This document shows positions 23,427 through 32,230 of a stretch of DNA of 64,000 nt, piece after piece. Location: positions 1-64,000 of the IMG/VR virus record IMGVR_UViG_3300032061_000001. One strand, written 5' to 3'. Numbering within the stretch: position 1 is the stretch's first letter; every line of letters starts with the position of its first letter. The notes under the pieces are model-generated. The model saw nothing but the letters and a program-made list of their open reading frames with translations. It did no database searches and had not been told where the DNA came from. The position numbers were made by a program, and so were the translations under genes. Source of the DNA: a virus.

Positions 23427-24347
23427 TTAAATATGACAGTCAAAAATAGTCAATAACGTTTCTTCTGGAAGCGGTTTTATTACATTATCATAAAATCCAA
23501 GCTCCCATAATACGGCTTCTTCATCCGACTCTCCAGATAACCCAAACCAACCCATCTCGCCCTTTTCGAACCATTTACCATTTTTCACATATGCCCACAC
23601 GGTAAAATTCGATTCGCATTCTGCAAATATTTTCGCGGTTTTATATCGATCCAAATAGAATTCTTTTTTATACCAGTCCCATTTTAGTTCTTCTACTTCC
23701 TCCTTATTAACGGGATGATCCCCATTAACTTTCATTTCCCAAAATCGTATCTCTTTGGAATATTTTTCTTTGGTTTGATGGCATTTAGACCAGTCAATTG
23801 AGAACTTAGTTGCTTGGTCAACTCGTGGCTGTGAGCATATATTTATAATTTCTTTCACTCCCCACCCCCACGAAAAATTTGGTGGTGATAATTTCGCAAC
23901 ATATTTGTATTTATCTTTCAATACTAGCCGCCCTGGATAACGACCCCCCAATTCATACCAATCCCATTTGGCGTTGGGATTAGCATGATATCCATATCGG
24001 CCGTTCTCGTTTCTTGTTTCACCATGATATGATTCAACAAATTCATCGAGCGACGCAAATCTGTTTTTATGATAAACATCGATTTTTGGGAGAAGTTCTT
24101 TCGGAATCTCGGTTTGATTTCTAAAAATACCTTCTTCTCCAGTTTTGGATTTAAACATTTCATCCCATGGATAAACCAATGACCCATCAGGGAGCCTAAT
24201 CATTTTACTAGACTCCCATTCATATTGACGCTCATATTCGTCGGTAATATCTATGAATTCTAGATATTTTTCTTGGCAATCTTCTTCAAAAGGTTCTAAT
24301 TGTTTCCGTGGATTTTCACCAATTACCAACACGCAGAAATGCGACAT
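23427..24347 (-). CDS. Conserved phage/bacterial protein of unknown function
   Basis: 306 aa, ribosome site AAAAAGGAGACGAA. Begins MSHFCVLVIGENP, then QLEPFEE, and later GYHANPNAKWDWYELGGRYPG: this combination recurs in many phage and bacterial proteins without known function. Trp-rich, predicted alpha/beta. The asparagine-lysine-tryptophan-aspartate-tryptophan patch may form a conserved surface. Confidence 0.65.
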   Translation of the reverse strand: MSHFCVLVIGENPRKQLEPFEEDCQEKYLEFIDITDEYERQYEWESSKMIRLPDGSLVYPWDEMFKSKTGEEGIFRNQTEIPKELLPKIDVYHKNRFASLDEFVESYHGETRNENGRYGYHANPNAKWDWYELGGRYPGRLVLKDKYKYVAKLSPPNFSWGWGVKEIINICSQPRVDQATKFSIDWSKCHQTKEKYSKEIRFWEMKVNGDHPVNKEEVEELKWDWYKKEFYLDRYKTAKIFAECESNFTVWAYVKNGKWFEKGEMGWFGLSGESDEEAVLWELGFYDNVIKPLPEETLLTIFDCHI

Positions 24348-24359
24348 TTCGTCTCCTTT

Positions 24360-25952
24360 TTAAAATTCGTAATTAAGTATCTTGGAGGCAACTCCCGCCT
24401 CGTCAACAAAAATTCTCTTAGGATTTATCATCTTTGATCGGAATCCACCACCGAAGAAATTAAGGATATCGAAAGGAAGATCTTCCCCCAAGTGCATTTT
24501 TAGCCAGCCTATTCCTTCAGTATCAAACAGGATTTCCTTTGTAAACTTTTTTGTTCCGCAATAGTAATGAGCTACAATCGCTGATTTATTTTTTGATGGC
24601 GCGCAATGCAATCTTGTTACGTTAAACCACTGCGGTTCTGAAATAACGGATGCTTTCGCGGCATACGGATTGGTGTTTTCTTCCGCCTCTGAAATATAAC
24701 TTGGGAATGGCCAGCCGCAATATGGACAGATTTTCATTCTGGCATGGCAGGGCATTCCGCATCGTTCGCATTGTTTATGTGGTTTTTTGGATGCTTCTTT
24801 TTCGCCTTCTCCATCATCGTCCGGCTCAACTTGATCAACCGGGCCGTGCAACCCGATATTCCCAGCGAAGTCTAACACCAGGAACGTTGTTTTACCGATG
24901 GCAGGACAAAGGCGGAAACCACGTCCATACATCTGAACATAGCGTCCTTTTGAAAGTGTCGGCTTTATGTCAACGAGAGCCTTAATATTGGGACAATCGA
25001 AACCTTCCACAAACATATTCACGCTGATCAAAAACCGGATCTCCTGCTTCTCGAAAGCAGCAATCAACGTATCGTCATCCTCTTCTGATTTTGAGTGAAT
25101 GACGGCAACCGATTCTCCCCTGGATCTCAATTCTGAAGCGATATTCTCAGCGTGATTAATACTGACAGCAAACACAGCGATTGATTTCAATCCCTGGCAT
25201 TTGTCCAGTGTCTCCGTCATTTGGGTCTTGATCAGACTGCTGACATTGACCTTTTTATCCAGATCAGCATCGACATATTCTTTGTTCTTGATCCGAACAC
25301 CGGTTTTATCGATCCTGTTTTCTTTATCGATTCCTGGAGTGATTGGTCTGGCCAGATAACCCTGGGCCATCAATTCTTTGGTATTGGCCTTATAAACTAG
25401 GTCATCGAAGAGAAGATCACTTGACGGTCCGTAAATCAAACCAGAATTCATCCGGAAGGGAGTAGCTGTTAGACCACATACCCGCATGTTCGGATTGAGA
25501 TCCAGCATATCTTTTATAAATCGTTTATACTGCACAGAGGTCTTGAGGTTCACCCGCTGTGCTTCATCGATGATAAGGAAATTTACTGGGCCAATCTCTT
25601 TGGCGCTTTTGAAAATGCTCTGAATCCCGGCGAAAATAACTTGCTGTTTGGTATCCCGTCTCCCTAATCCTTCCGAGTTTATCCCGAATAGTGCTTTCCC
25701 TTCAGGCCACAACCTGCATGTCGAATCGTAATCTTGCTGGACAAGTTTTTTAGAATGGGTTACCAGCATTACCCTGGCTTTTAATTCCCCGGCATATCGT
25801 TTAATCTGATCCGCCATGACATACGATTTCCCGGAAGCAGTAGGCATGACGATAACACCGTTCCCCTTTTTGTTTTTCTTGAGATATTTATCATATGCCT
25901 TAACTGCTTCATTTTGAAAATATCTCAAGGTGATTAATGATTCAGCTCCCAT
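24360..25952 (-). CDS. Superfamily 2 helicase with zinc finger
   Basis: 530 aa, ribosome site AGAAAGGAGCT. Motif I PTASGKS (37-43), motif II DEAQ (129-132), motif III LTATP (161-165), motif VI QMYGRGFR (340-347): a complete SF2 core similar to UvsW/RadD-like enzymes. A zinc knuckle with Cys395, 398, 402, 409 and 412 follows, then a ~110-residue C-terminal domain. Likely branch migration or fork repair in the recombination block. It is 9 bases from the SMC-like gene. Confidence 0.9.
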   Translation of the reverse strand: MGAESLITLRYFQNEAVKAYDKYLKKNKKGNGVIVMPTASGKSYVMADQIKRYAGELKARVMLVTHSKKLVQQDYDSTCRLWPEGKALFGINSEGLGRRDTKQQVIFAGIQSIFKSAKEIGPVNFLIIDEAQRVNLKTSVQYKRFIKDMLDLNPNMRVCGLTATPFRMNSGLIYGPSSDLLFDDLVYKANTKELMAQGYLARPITPGIDKENRIDKTGVRIKNKEYVDADLDKKVNVSSLIKTQMTETLDKCQGLKSIAVFAVSINHAENIASELRSRGESVAVIHSKSEEDDDTLIAAFEKQEIRFLISVNMFVEGFDCPNIKALVDIKPTLSKGRYVQMYGRGFRLCPAIGKTTFLVLDFAGNIGLHGPVDQVEPDDDGEGEKEASKKPHKQCERCGMPCHARMKICPYCGWPFPSYISEAEENTNPYAAKASVISEPQWFNVTRLHCAPSKNKSAIVAHYYCGTKKFTKEILFDTEGIGWLKMHLGEDLPFDILNFFGGGFRSKMINPKRIFVDEAGVASKILNYEF

Positions 25953-25961
25953 AGCTCCTTT

Positions 25962-27725
25962 CTACCAGGTTATTTCTGATTTTTTGATAACTGGTTCTTT
26001 GACAGTTTCTACTGGTTTTTCTTCCGTTAGTCTTTTCGGAATGACACTTTTTACATTCCCAGCTTCAATCAACACGGCTCCAGGTTCTTCTGTCGTGATC
26101 GTTTCAAGTATTACAGTATAGCCATGTTCTTCTGCAACTTCAAAAATAACATGCTGACTTTTCATGCTCAACGCATGTCCCTGACGGACAACGATAACAT
26201 TTAATGGACCGGTATTACCAGCTATTAGGATATTCGTACAGATCCGCATTTGCTCACCCTCTGATCTGTCCAATATCGTCTGCTTTCCTCTCCCATCCCC
26301 GGAATCATACCAGACCGTATTTTCATCAATCGTCAGTCCTTCCATTGGGAATTTTACACCAGACCCGGCTTTAGATTTTGCCTTCTGATTGGTATCTCGT
26401 TTTGCATCAATGTTTTTTATGGACTGCCTAACTAGCGCAATCCCTTTTTCTGATGCTATGTATTTCTCGCGGTTTTTTACCTGCTCATTGTCGCGTTCAA
26501 TGTTTGTCATCCGCTCTTGAACTGAGGCGAGTTGTCTTTTCAGATACTCAGAAAGATTTTCATCTGGTTCTTGAATCGGTAATTGATACTTGAAGAAGAC
26601 TTCACTTGCTTTCCCCATATTTGTTTTATGAGAATGTTCGGCAAATGTTTTCTCGGATGTTTTCTTTGTAATCAACTCATTTTTTATTATCAGCTCATTT
26701 TGAGCATTCGCGAGACGTTCGGTATCTCGTTCTATTTCTCTTTCCTTTGCCTGAATAGACTCTTTCTTTTCCTGTTCTCTCTTCTCATGAACTCGGAATA
26801 GAGAAAGCTCTTCGGTGAGCTTCCGGATCTTGTCTTCAATATCAGTAGTTCCTGTCCAGATAACCGGTTTGTTTATTTCTCTGAAAGTTTCGAGATTGGA
26901 TTTTTCTTCATCTAAAAGTTCTTGACGGTTTGAAATGGACTCTGCAAGGGCATCACGATCTTGAATCGACTCGTTGATTGCGGATTCAATTTGTATAAGT
27001 TCCTTCTTTGATTGAATCAACTCTGATTGTACTGCCGTTAAGTCCTGCAATTGTTTTGAGATTGCCGCAGGATCGACAAATTCTTTTGCCCAATCATCTT
27101 GCGGAACATCAAGAGACGCGAACTCCCCTAATTGGCGTTTCAGTTCGATGTTCTCGGCTTGTTTTTGCGCGAAGAGTTCTTGTTCAAGCAGGATGTACGG
27201 TTTGAAATCTACGCCGACCATTGCCGCTACTTTTTCTGCCAGATTTCTGTCTCCATGCGGGTCTTCGAGTGTTTTCGCGAGATCAACCGGGTCAATGAAA
27301 AGACCCAATAGATTTTTGATCTTTTCTCTTGAAGGAGTTTTATCGACTTCCCCGGTAATGGCATCCGTGAGGGTCATATTGACGGTTCCTTTTTCGGTCT
27401 CACTGAAGTTTACATAGAATTTATCAATTGTTTTTCCGTTTAGTTCAATCACTCCTTTATCACATTCGATACCGAGTTGAACTTTTGCTTTTTTAATGGC
27501 TTCTGTCGAATAAGGGCCGACCAGATTATTGTATTTGATCGGTATCTTTTTCTTATCCAAGGCGGCATAGATGGCAAGAATAACGGCGGTTTTACCGGCT
27601 CCATTTTCACCATAGACGGTGAGCGGTTTTCCTTTCTCGAATTTGTACGCGAATACTTCTATCCCTTTAAGATTGTGGATTACCATCTCAAAGATTGTTG
27701 CATTTAATTTATTCTGTGTTTGCAT
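25962..27725 (-). CDS. SMC/RecF-like coiled-coil ATPase with altered Walker B
   Basis: 587 aa, ribosome site CAAAAGGAGAAAG. Walker A GENGAGKT (39-46), long coiled coil (~185-430), then the ABC-signature-like SEGEQ (488-492). Where Walker B should follow, the sequence is LNVIVVRQGHAL (508-519): the usual Asp-Glu pair is absent and replaced by an R-x-G pattern. Such headed coiled-coil ATPases pair with nucleases or act in recombination; no SbcD-type nuclease is seen here, but an exonuclease is two genes upstream. Confidence 0.8.
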   Translation of the reverse strand: MQTQNKLNATIFEMVIHNLKGIEVFAYKFEKGKPLTVYGENGAGKTAVILAIYAALDKKKIPIKYNNLVGPYSTEAIKKAKVQLGIECDKGVIELNGKTIDKFYVNFSETEKGTVNMTLTDAITGEVDKTPSREKIKNLLGLFIDPVDLAKTLEDPHGDRNLAEKVAAMVGVDFKPYILLEQELFAQKQAENIELKRQLGEFASLDVPQDDWAKEFVDPAAISKQLQDLTAVQSELIQSKKELIQIESAINESIQDRDALAESISNRQELLDEEKSNLETFREINKPVIWTGTTDIEDKIRKLTEELSLFRVHEKREQEKKESIQAKEREIERDTERLANAQNELIIKNELITKKTSEKTFAEHSHKTNMGKASEVFFKYQLPIQEPDENLSEYLKRQLASVQERMTNIERDNEQVKNREKYIASEKGIALVRQSIKNIDAKRDTNQKAKSKAGSGVKFPMEGLTIDENTVWYDSGDGRGKQTILDRSEGEQMRICTNILIAGNTGPLNVIVVRQGHALSMKSQHVIFEVAEEHGYTVILETITTEEPGAVLIEAGNVKSVIPKRLTEEKPVETVKEPVIKKSEITW

Positions 27726-27739
27726 CTTTCTCCTTTTGC

Positions 27740-27775
27740 TTATGTTTTAATTGGTCCCCACGAGATCATTTTCAT
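27740..27775 (-). CDS. Possible 11-codon leader peptide
   Basis: ATG at 27775 with AAAGGAAAGAATC as ribosome site, encoding MKMISWGPIKT and stopping at 27740, 15 bases before the SMC-like ATG. Good ribosome site and position suggest translational coupling or a leader, but an ORF this short can arise by chance. Confidence 0.3.
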   Translation of the reverse strand: MKMISWGPIKT

Positions 27776-27848
27776 GATTCTTTCCTTTCGGTTTTGTATC
27801 TCTAACTATAGAGTCATGGATATTTTGATGGGTAGTGGACAGGATTTT

Positions 27849-28067
27849 TTACCAATCACCGCCATCATTTGAAATATCAATGGTAGTAATGACATAATTT
27901 GGATCAACCCCACCACTATTCGTATTCATTTGTTCTTGATTATGTCCATGTTTCATGACACATAGAGTACCGCTTGCAGAATAAAGCCATAAGCTTTTGG
28001 GCCATATCTTAGCCACCCTTTTTAACGCTTTGATGGCTTTTTCTTCTTCCCTGGATAATTCAATCAT
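27849..28067 (-). CDS. Small phage protein, unknown function
   Basis: 72 aa, weak ribosome site AGAAAAGTT. Basic N-terminal helix, then a beta stretch KSLWLYSASGTLCVMKHG that could be a small binding domain. It lies between a tRNA-like element and the SMC-like gene. Confidence 0.5.
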   Translation of the reverse strand: MIELSREEEKAIKALKRVAKIWPKSLWLYSASGTLCVMKHGHNQEQMNTNSGGVDPNYVITTIDISNDGGDW

Positions 28068-28086
28068 AACTTTTCTATTAAATGAT

Positions 28087-28187
28087 GAGAGCGGGCAGGA
28101 TTCTTACCTGCAACAGCTATACGCTGATTTATGACACTGTAACGATTGAGTACGTACTTGGTGTATGTCTTTTCCACCACCGCTCCC
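28087..28187 (-). tRNA. Degenerate class II tRNA-like element (tRNA-Leu-like)
   Basis: Minus strand. An 8-bp acceptor-like stem (GGGAGCGG at 28187-28180 with CCGCTCTC at 28094-28087, one G-U), T8-G9, a D-arm GTG-N11-CAC, a variable hairpin CAGC-GTATA-GCTG and a T-arm GCAGG-TAAGAAT-CCTGC directly next to the acceptor. The D-loop lacks GG, the T-loop lacks TTC, and the anticodon arm is about 15 nt too long and poorly paired (CAA is present). It fills nearly the whole gap between two genes. It may be a decayed tRNA or a tRNA mimic. Confidence 0.4.
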
Positions 28188-28190
28188 ATG

Positions 28191-29189
28191 TTACTTTTTC
28201 TTTTCTGAATCAAGAAACCCTTTGTACTGCTCAATCAGCTCATAAGTCAATTGAGCTTCTTTTTCGTTCCTTGTCCGGAGAGCATTCTGTTTTTCATCCG
28301 GTTTTGGGATCTTTTTCTCCGAGATAAGTGTTTTGATTGCTTCCTGATATTCCGGATCGTCAATAACTGTCCCAAGCTTTTCAACAAAAGATATCTTTGG
28401 TTTAGAGGTGTCCGCCATGATGTTTTTACCACCGGTGACCACTTCTCCTTCAACTGGTTTTTCATCCGGTACAGGGATATCTCCTTCAATGACTAGCTTA
28501 CCTGATATTCTGGTTAATACCCGGGAAAAGAGTTTGCTTTCTGCCAGACCAACCAGCTTGTCGATGCCAGAATATTGGTCAAACTCGACATGAATGACGC
28601 AAACATCATCACCATATCCAATCGATTGTTCAACCCCGTTATTAAACCACTTTGCCTGACATCTCATCATCGCCACGGTGCCGTCTTTTTTTGGTCCCCC
28701 GACTGTATGAGTAAACTTCTTTACGAGATCATTAATCTTCCGGTGTTTACCATTCTTGACCGGCATCCCTTTTCCATTAATAATGTTGATCTCATTACCG
28801 GTGAATCGGTATCCTTCCAGCATAGGAGGGATCAAAGCCTCCACAATGTCTTCATAGGTATAAGGATGCTTTTGCCATTGCGGGGATGATTGTTTGGCAT
28901 TGTATTTTGCCAATGATTCAGGCGATCGGTCCGTCAAAAAACCCAACGTCGAATCCTGCATTGTCTCAACGAGTTTTTTGACGTCTGGATTTTGAAAGAA
29001 TTGTCTCAGCGAATTAAGCCCATTGGCGATTATCAAGGAGTCCTGAAGCGTTTGAACTGCTTTTGCGGTTGCTGGTACACAAGAATCTATTGTCGCCTGC
29101 ATGGCATTTAATGTTTCTTCCGGAATGGTTATCGGCCCGGGTATTTCTCTTTGTTGCGTTTTTTGAATTGATTTGTTTACCATATTCAT
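28191..29189 (-). CDS. Possible single-strand annealing protein (RecT-like position)
   Basis: 332 aa from the ATG at 29189, which has GAGGATAATCAA upstream, starting 10 bases after the exonuclease stop; a longer frame overlaps that gene. Contains HPYTYEDIVEALIPPMLEGY, GKHRKINDLVKKFTHTVGG and a segment ending GLAESKLFSRVLTRISGKLV. Its place directly after an exonuclease in a recombination block suggests an annealing protein partner; sequence alone does not prove the RecT fold. The C-terminal ~90 residues are a Pro/Lys-rich tail. Confidence 0.5.
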   Translation of the reverse strand: MNMVNKSIQKTQQREIPGPITIPEETLNAMQATIDSCVPATAKAVQTLQDSLIIANGLNSLRQFFQNPDVKKLVETMQDSTLGFLTDRSPESLAKYNAKQSSPQWQKHPYTYEDIVEALIPPMLEGYRFTGNEINIINGKGMPVKNGKHRKINDLVKKFTHTVGGPKKDGTVAMMRCQAKWFNNGVEQSIGYGDDVCVIHVEFDQYSGIDKLVGLAESKLFSRVLTRISGKLVIEGDIPVPDEKPVEGEVVTGGKNIMADTSKPKISFVEKLGTVIDDPEYQEAIKTLISEKKIPKPDEKQNALRTRNEKEAQLTYELIEQYKGFLDSEKKK

Positions 29190-29199
29190 TTGATTATCC

Positions 29200-30225
29200 T
29201 CAATAGGTTTCCGGTTTCCGCATTGCAATGGTGTCAATGCCTGTTTCGGGGATCTCATAACCAGTCCAGATTGAATTATCTCTCATCCATCTCGCTTTGT
29301 TCTCTAAAGCTTTGCGGTAATCATACCAACCAGCTTCCATATCCCAATCAGGGAGTTGAATCACCCTAACCTTTTCTTTCGCAGGTTTTATCGTTTCCGC
29401 GAATATCAGCCTAAAATAAACAGGCTTAAGAGTGAACCTAGACACAACAGACTGATACATAGCGGCCTGGATGTCATAGCGCCACTTCCAGCAAGCTTTT
29501 TTAATGTTGCTATCGGTTGCCACATCTCCGATTGATTTCCAATCGTTTATCCAGATTTCATCCTCGAATTCAATTAATTCATCCGGACGGACTCTTACTT
29601 TGACGGGGACGGTAACTCCATCAATATCGACATCAACGGTCGAAAAGAATGAAAGTTCTGCATGTCCCTTATAGCCAAGCAATCGACTTGTCACCGGATT
29701 TCCACGTATGGCTTCAACCATTGCTTGTGAATTGTTATAATTCTCAGTCGTCACTTTTTGCTTTCCATCCAGAAATATTTCTTCAAGTTGGTTGGCAAGC
29801 TCATGAAGCTCATCACGCGAGGTTGCTTTTGCCGTCATTAATGCCATATCCTTTTCGTATTCTTTTCCATATACAATAGGATAATACTTAAGAATAAAAC
29901 TGGCTGCATCTGACTTATCTCGTTTTCCCCAATTATCAACTACGCGGGAAAACTCTGAGAGATCTTTTCCTGTTCGCAAGGCTTCCATAGAATCATGAAA
30001 AAGCGTACCGAATGCCATAGCATCCGTTGACTTCTTTTCCATATCAAGCCAATGTTTGATCGTAATGAGAAGCAGTTTGACTGTTGTGCTGCTCTCAGAT
30101 TCTGAAAATGAATGATATTGCTCATTCGGCAATCCGGAATAGATCTTCCCATATTCCGGTTTGAATGTAGCAAGATCGGAAGGTTGTAAATGAATTACCT
30201 GATCACTGATTGATTTCAAATCCAA
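29200..30225 (-). CDS. PD-(D/E)XK exonuclease (RecE/DUF3799-like), TTG start
   Basis: 341 aa. The start codon is TTG at 30225 with TAGGAGTTAAAT upstream. Motifs of the RecB/RecE nuclease family: SESESSTTVKLL near 41, GTLFH with His77, AEL (Glu190), RPDE (Asp215) and NDWKS with Asp228 and Lys230. It would resect double-strand ends during phage recombination, with the next gene as annealing partner and the SMC-like ATPase and SF2 helicase downstream. Confidence 0.8.
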   Translation of the reverse strand: MDLKSISDQVIHLQPSDLATFKPEYGKIYSGLPNEQYHSFSESESSTTVKLLLITIKHWLDMEKKSTDAMAFGTLFHDSMEALRTGKDLSEFSRVVDNWGKRDKSDAASFILKYYPIVYGKEYEKDMALMTAKATSRDELHELANQLEEIFLDGKQKVTTENYNNSQAMVEAIRGNPVTSRLLGYKGHAELSFFSTVDVDIDGVTVPVKVRVRPDELIEFEDEIWINDWKSIGDVATDSNIKKACWKWRYDIQAAMYQSVVSRFTLKPVYFRLIFAETIKPAKEKVRVIQLPDWDMEAGWYDYRKALENKARWMRDNSIWTGYEIPETGIDTIAMRKPETY

Positions 30226-30250
30226 ATTTAACTCCTATATTAAAGTTTTG

Positions 30251-30282
30251 TTTATAATCTATTACTTTATTAAGAACGTCAA
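30251..30282 (-). promoter_or_regulatory. Promoter of the recombination operon
   Basis: Minus strand TTGACG (30277-30282) and TATAAA (30251-30256) 20 bases apart, with AATAAAGTAATAGATTATAA between and across; nearly the same block as in the promoter at 32184. The long spacer lowers confidence. Confidence 0.5.
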
Positions 30283-30290
30283 CAAAAAAG

Positions 30291-30902
30291 TTAAGCCATA
30301 AGATATTTATTCTCTATGATTAATCGCGACCATGCCACTTCATAGCGCAGATGAACTATTTCTTCATCATCTTTTTTAGGTTGTACCGATAATTCAGTCC
30401 CGCATTTGTGGTGTGCCCAAACTGTTAATCGATCATCAATCTTTATTGCCGTCCCGGAACCATATTTCATCTTATAATATGGAACTTCACAATGATGAAA
30501 ATAACAAGTTCCATCATCAGGAAGGGCACATATCCAACATTTTTTTTCATCGGGTATTTGAAGGTCGTGTAAGCGAGGTCTTGAATTATGTATTTTGGAC
30601 GTTTTTGGTTTATCGCCAGGCTTTCCTGTTTTTCTTGGGGATAAGATATCAATAGATCTGGGCCATGTAGGTTTACGGAGATAATTTGCATCGGGACCCG
30701 GATCATTCCCCACAATCGACAACATTTCATCTGGATCTATTTTCAATGACCGTGACAGGATAACTATTTCGTAATTTGTAGGAAACATATCGTTGCAAAG
30801 TGAATCTATTCTATTTTTTGGTAGTTTAGATTCTTTGGAAATGTCTCTTCTAGTTTTACCAGAATCACGGATCTTCTCTTGGAACCATTCATGAAACTGC
30901 AT
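30291..30902 (-). CDS. HTH protein with C-terminal Cys/His cluster
   Basis: 203 aa, ribosome site AAAAGGAGAAATTAA. Residues ~10-62 form an XRE-like helix-turn-helix (TRRDISKESKLPKNRIDSL). A proline/lysine linker follows, then a Cys/His-rich domain: CWIC (122-125), CYFHHC (133-138) and AHHKCG (163-168). The arrangement resembles a zinc-stabilised HNH-like or ribbon domain. Either a regulator with a zinc-binding sensor or a site-specific nuclease is possible. Confidence 0.55.
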   Translation of the reverse strand: MQFHEWFQEKIRDSGKTRRDISKESKLPKNRIDSLCNDMFPTNYEIVILSRSLKIDPDEMLSIVGNDPGPDANYLRKPTWPRSIDILSPRKTGKPGDKPKTSKIHNSRPRLHDLQIPDEKKCWICALPDDGTCYFHHCEVPYYKMKYGSGTAIKIDDRLTVWAHHKCGTELSVQPKKDDEEIVHLRYEVAWSRLIIENKYLMA

Positions 30903-31215
30903 TTAATTTCTCCTTTTCGGATTCCATGAAAAAAACGAGAGCACTTTCAAAATCAAGTTTAATATCTTCCCCTGGTTCTTCGATTTCATATTCTTTATTC
31001 GGTGACCATAGGAACCATTCATAATCCAGCACCTTCTTAAACAAGATTTCGCCTGAGTCATCAGATGCAACCATACAATCTTCTTTTTCATAGACAGAGA
31101 GATTATGTTTCTTGACCAACGTTTTAAATTTCCGATCGAGAAAAGATCTTTGTTTGTGACGTTTTGCTGTCCAAATTTCATGACTTTCGGGACCAAACAA
31201 TGTTATCAATTTCAT
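30889..31215 (-). CDS. Phage protein of unknown function
   Basis: 108 aa; TAATG overlap with the DUF1367 gene and a 14-base overlap with the HTH gene downstream. Acidic C-terminal half (EYEIEEPGEDIKLDFESA). No family recognised. Confidence 0.55.
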   Translation of the reverse strand: MKLITLFGPESHEIWTAKRHKQRSFLDRKFKTLVKKHNLSVYEKEDCMVASDDSGEILFKKVLDYEWFLWSPNKEYEIEEPGEDIKLDFESALVFFMESEKEKLNAVS

Positions 31216-31655
31216 TAAACAAACTGTAATATACGTTCTACCTGGATATTGAATTCAGCCTCAGACATTCCAGGCAACAAAATATCAAGATGAGCAAGCA
31301 TATGATCTACCGTTCTTGAGAATAGTTTTGTGAATTTAGGTTCTGACATTGATCTGAATGATATCGATTCCGGAAATTCTCTGATCTTCCCCTCATAATC
31401 CCTTCCAATTTCAACACTCCCGATATCCATTTGGATCAGTTTGATTAAATAATGAGCTGATTTCCAATTGCGATTTCGATACACAACTAAATTGATAAGA
31501 GCGAAATATTTTTTTAAGAACCCATAATTACGCTCTTTCCAGGGAATGACTTCGAACTTCTGCCCAATCTTAAATGAATCAAAAATTCTCTTTGCGTCAT
31601 CATCTATTGGTTGAGCGTATCCTGGTGTTTTCTCAAGAAATATTACATCTGACAA
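31215..31655 (-). CDS. DUF1367-like phage protein, TTG start
   Basis: 146 aa. The start is TTG at 31655 (GAAGGAAACAGC upstream). IGQKFEVIPWKERNYGFLKKYFALINLVVY matches the core of DUF1367, a lambdoid and Mu-like early protein family of unknown function often beside recombination genes. Confidence 0.65.
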   Translation of the reverse strand: MSDVIFLEKTPGYAQPIDDDAKRIFDSFKIGQKFEVIPWKERNYGFLKKYFALINLVVYRNRNWKSAHYLIKLIQMDIGSVEIGRDYEGKIREFPESISFRSMSEPKFTKLFSRTVDHMLAHLDILLPGMSEAEFNIQVERILQFV

Positions 31656-31741
31656 GCTGTTTCCTTCTTTTTAAACCGTTTTGAGATTTCCCAAATTGCC
31701 ATTATAGCAATCAATCCAATGACCGTCAGAGCGTTTTTCAT
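31643..31741 (-). CDS. Small single-pass membrane peptide
   Basis: 32 aa, ATG at 31741, stop at 31643 overlapping the TTG start of the next gene by 13 bases. One hydrophobic helix (residues 3-17: NALTVIGLIAIMAIW) followed by a basic tail (SKRFKKKE). It starts 4 bases after the previous stop. The ribosome site is weak, but the tight packing supports a real gene. Confidence 0.5.
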   Translation of the reverse strand: MKNALTVIGLIAIMAIWEISKRFKKKETACQM

Positions 31742-31745
31742 ACAC

Positions 31746-31907
31746 TTATACCAATCTTTTCCAAATACCTTTTATTTTAGCTTTTAGAATTCCCCTGGTA
31801 AGCTTTTCTTTGGAAAGTGTCGGCTTACCATCTTTCCCAGATTGTACTTTTACTTGTAATGCCTCTTTGAGAAAAGGGGATGATGGTTTTAACTTTTTAT
31901 CATCCAT
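31746..31907 (-). CDS. Small basic phage protein
   Basis: 53 aa, ATG at 31907 overlapping the upstream stop as TAATG, with GGGGAAAAG as ribosome site. Lysine-rich throughout (KLKPSSPFLKEALQVKVQSG, then KLTRGILKAKIKGIWKRL). Could bind nucleic acid or act as a small regulator. No family recognised. Confidence 0.6.
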   Translation of the reverse strand: MDDKKLKPSSPFLKEALQVKVQSGKDGKPTLSKEKLTRGILKAKIKGIWKRLV

Positions 31908-32149
31908 TATTCTTTTCCCCATACTTCTTTCATAGACTTTCCAATTATTTCGCAGATCCGTTGTTGAATCCTGCGTGACGTTTGACGTCTATGAATTACT
32001 TGGTTTACAGCCGATTGTCGAACTGGCGGATCAAGATTATCCGCGATATCCGTCTGGGTTACTTTTGCGAGTTCGAGAAGTTCCTTAATTTTATCCGCTG
32101 ACATTCCCGGAATTAAAGTTGATTTATAAGTTTCTGTTTCTGTATGCAT
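31907..32149 (-). CDS. Small HTH transcriptional regulator (XRE/Ner-like)
   Basis: 80 aa, ribosome site AAGAGGAGCC. VTQTDIADNLDPPVRQSAVN is a helix-turn-helix resembling phage Ner/Cro-like repressors; GKSMKEVWGKE is the typical end of the XRE family found in phage-encoded regulators. It is the first gene behind the promoter at 32184 and probably controls it. Confidence 0.75.
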   Translation of the reverse strand: MHTETETYKSTLIPGMSADKIKELLELAKVTQTDIADNLDPPVRQSAVNQVIHRRQTSRRIQQRICEIIGKSMKEVWGKE

Positions 32150-32183
32150 GGCTCCTCTTATTATTTTAATAGTGTTTTCTATA

Positions 32184-32213
32184 CTTATAATCTATTACTT
32201 TATAGACTGTCAA
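32184..32213 (-). promoter_or_regulatory. Sigma70-type promoter for the HTH regulator operon
   Basis: Minus strand TTGACA (32208-32213), 18-bp spacer with TATAAAGTAATAGAT, TATAAG (32184-32189), 35 bases before the ATG at 32149. It shares the TATAAAGTA block with other phage promoters. Confidence 0.75.
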
Positions 32214-32230
32214 CAATAAAAATTGAATGA

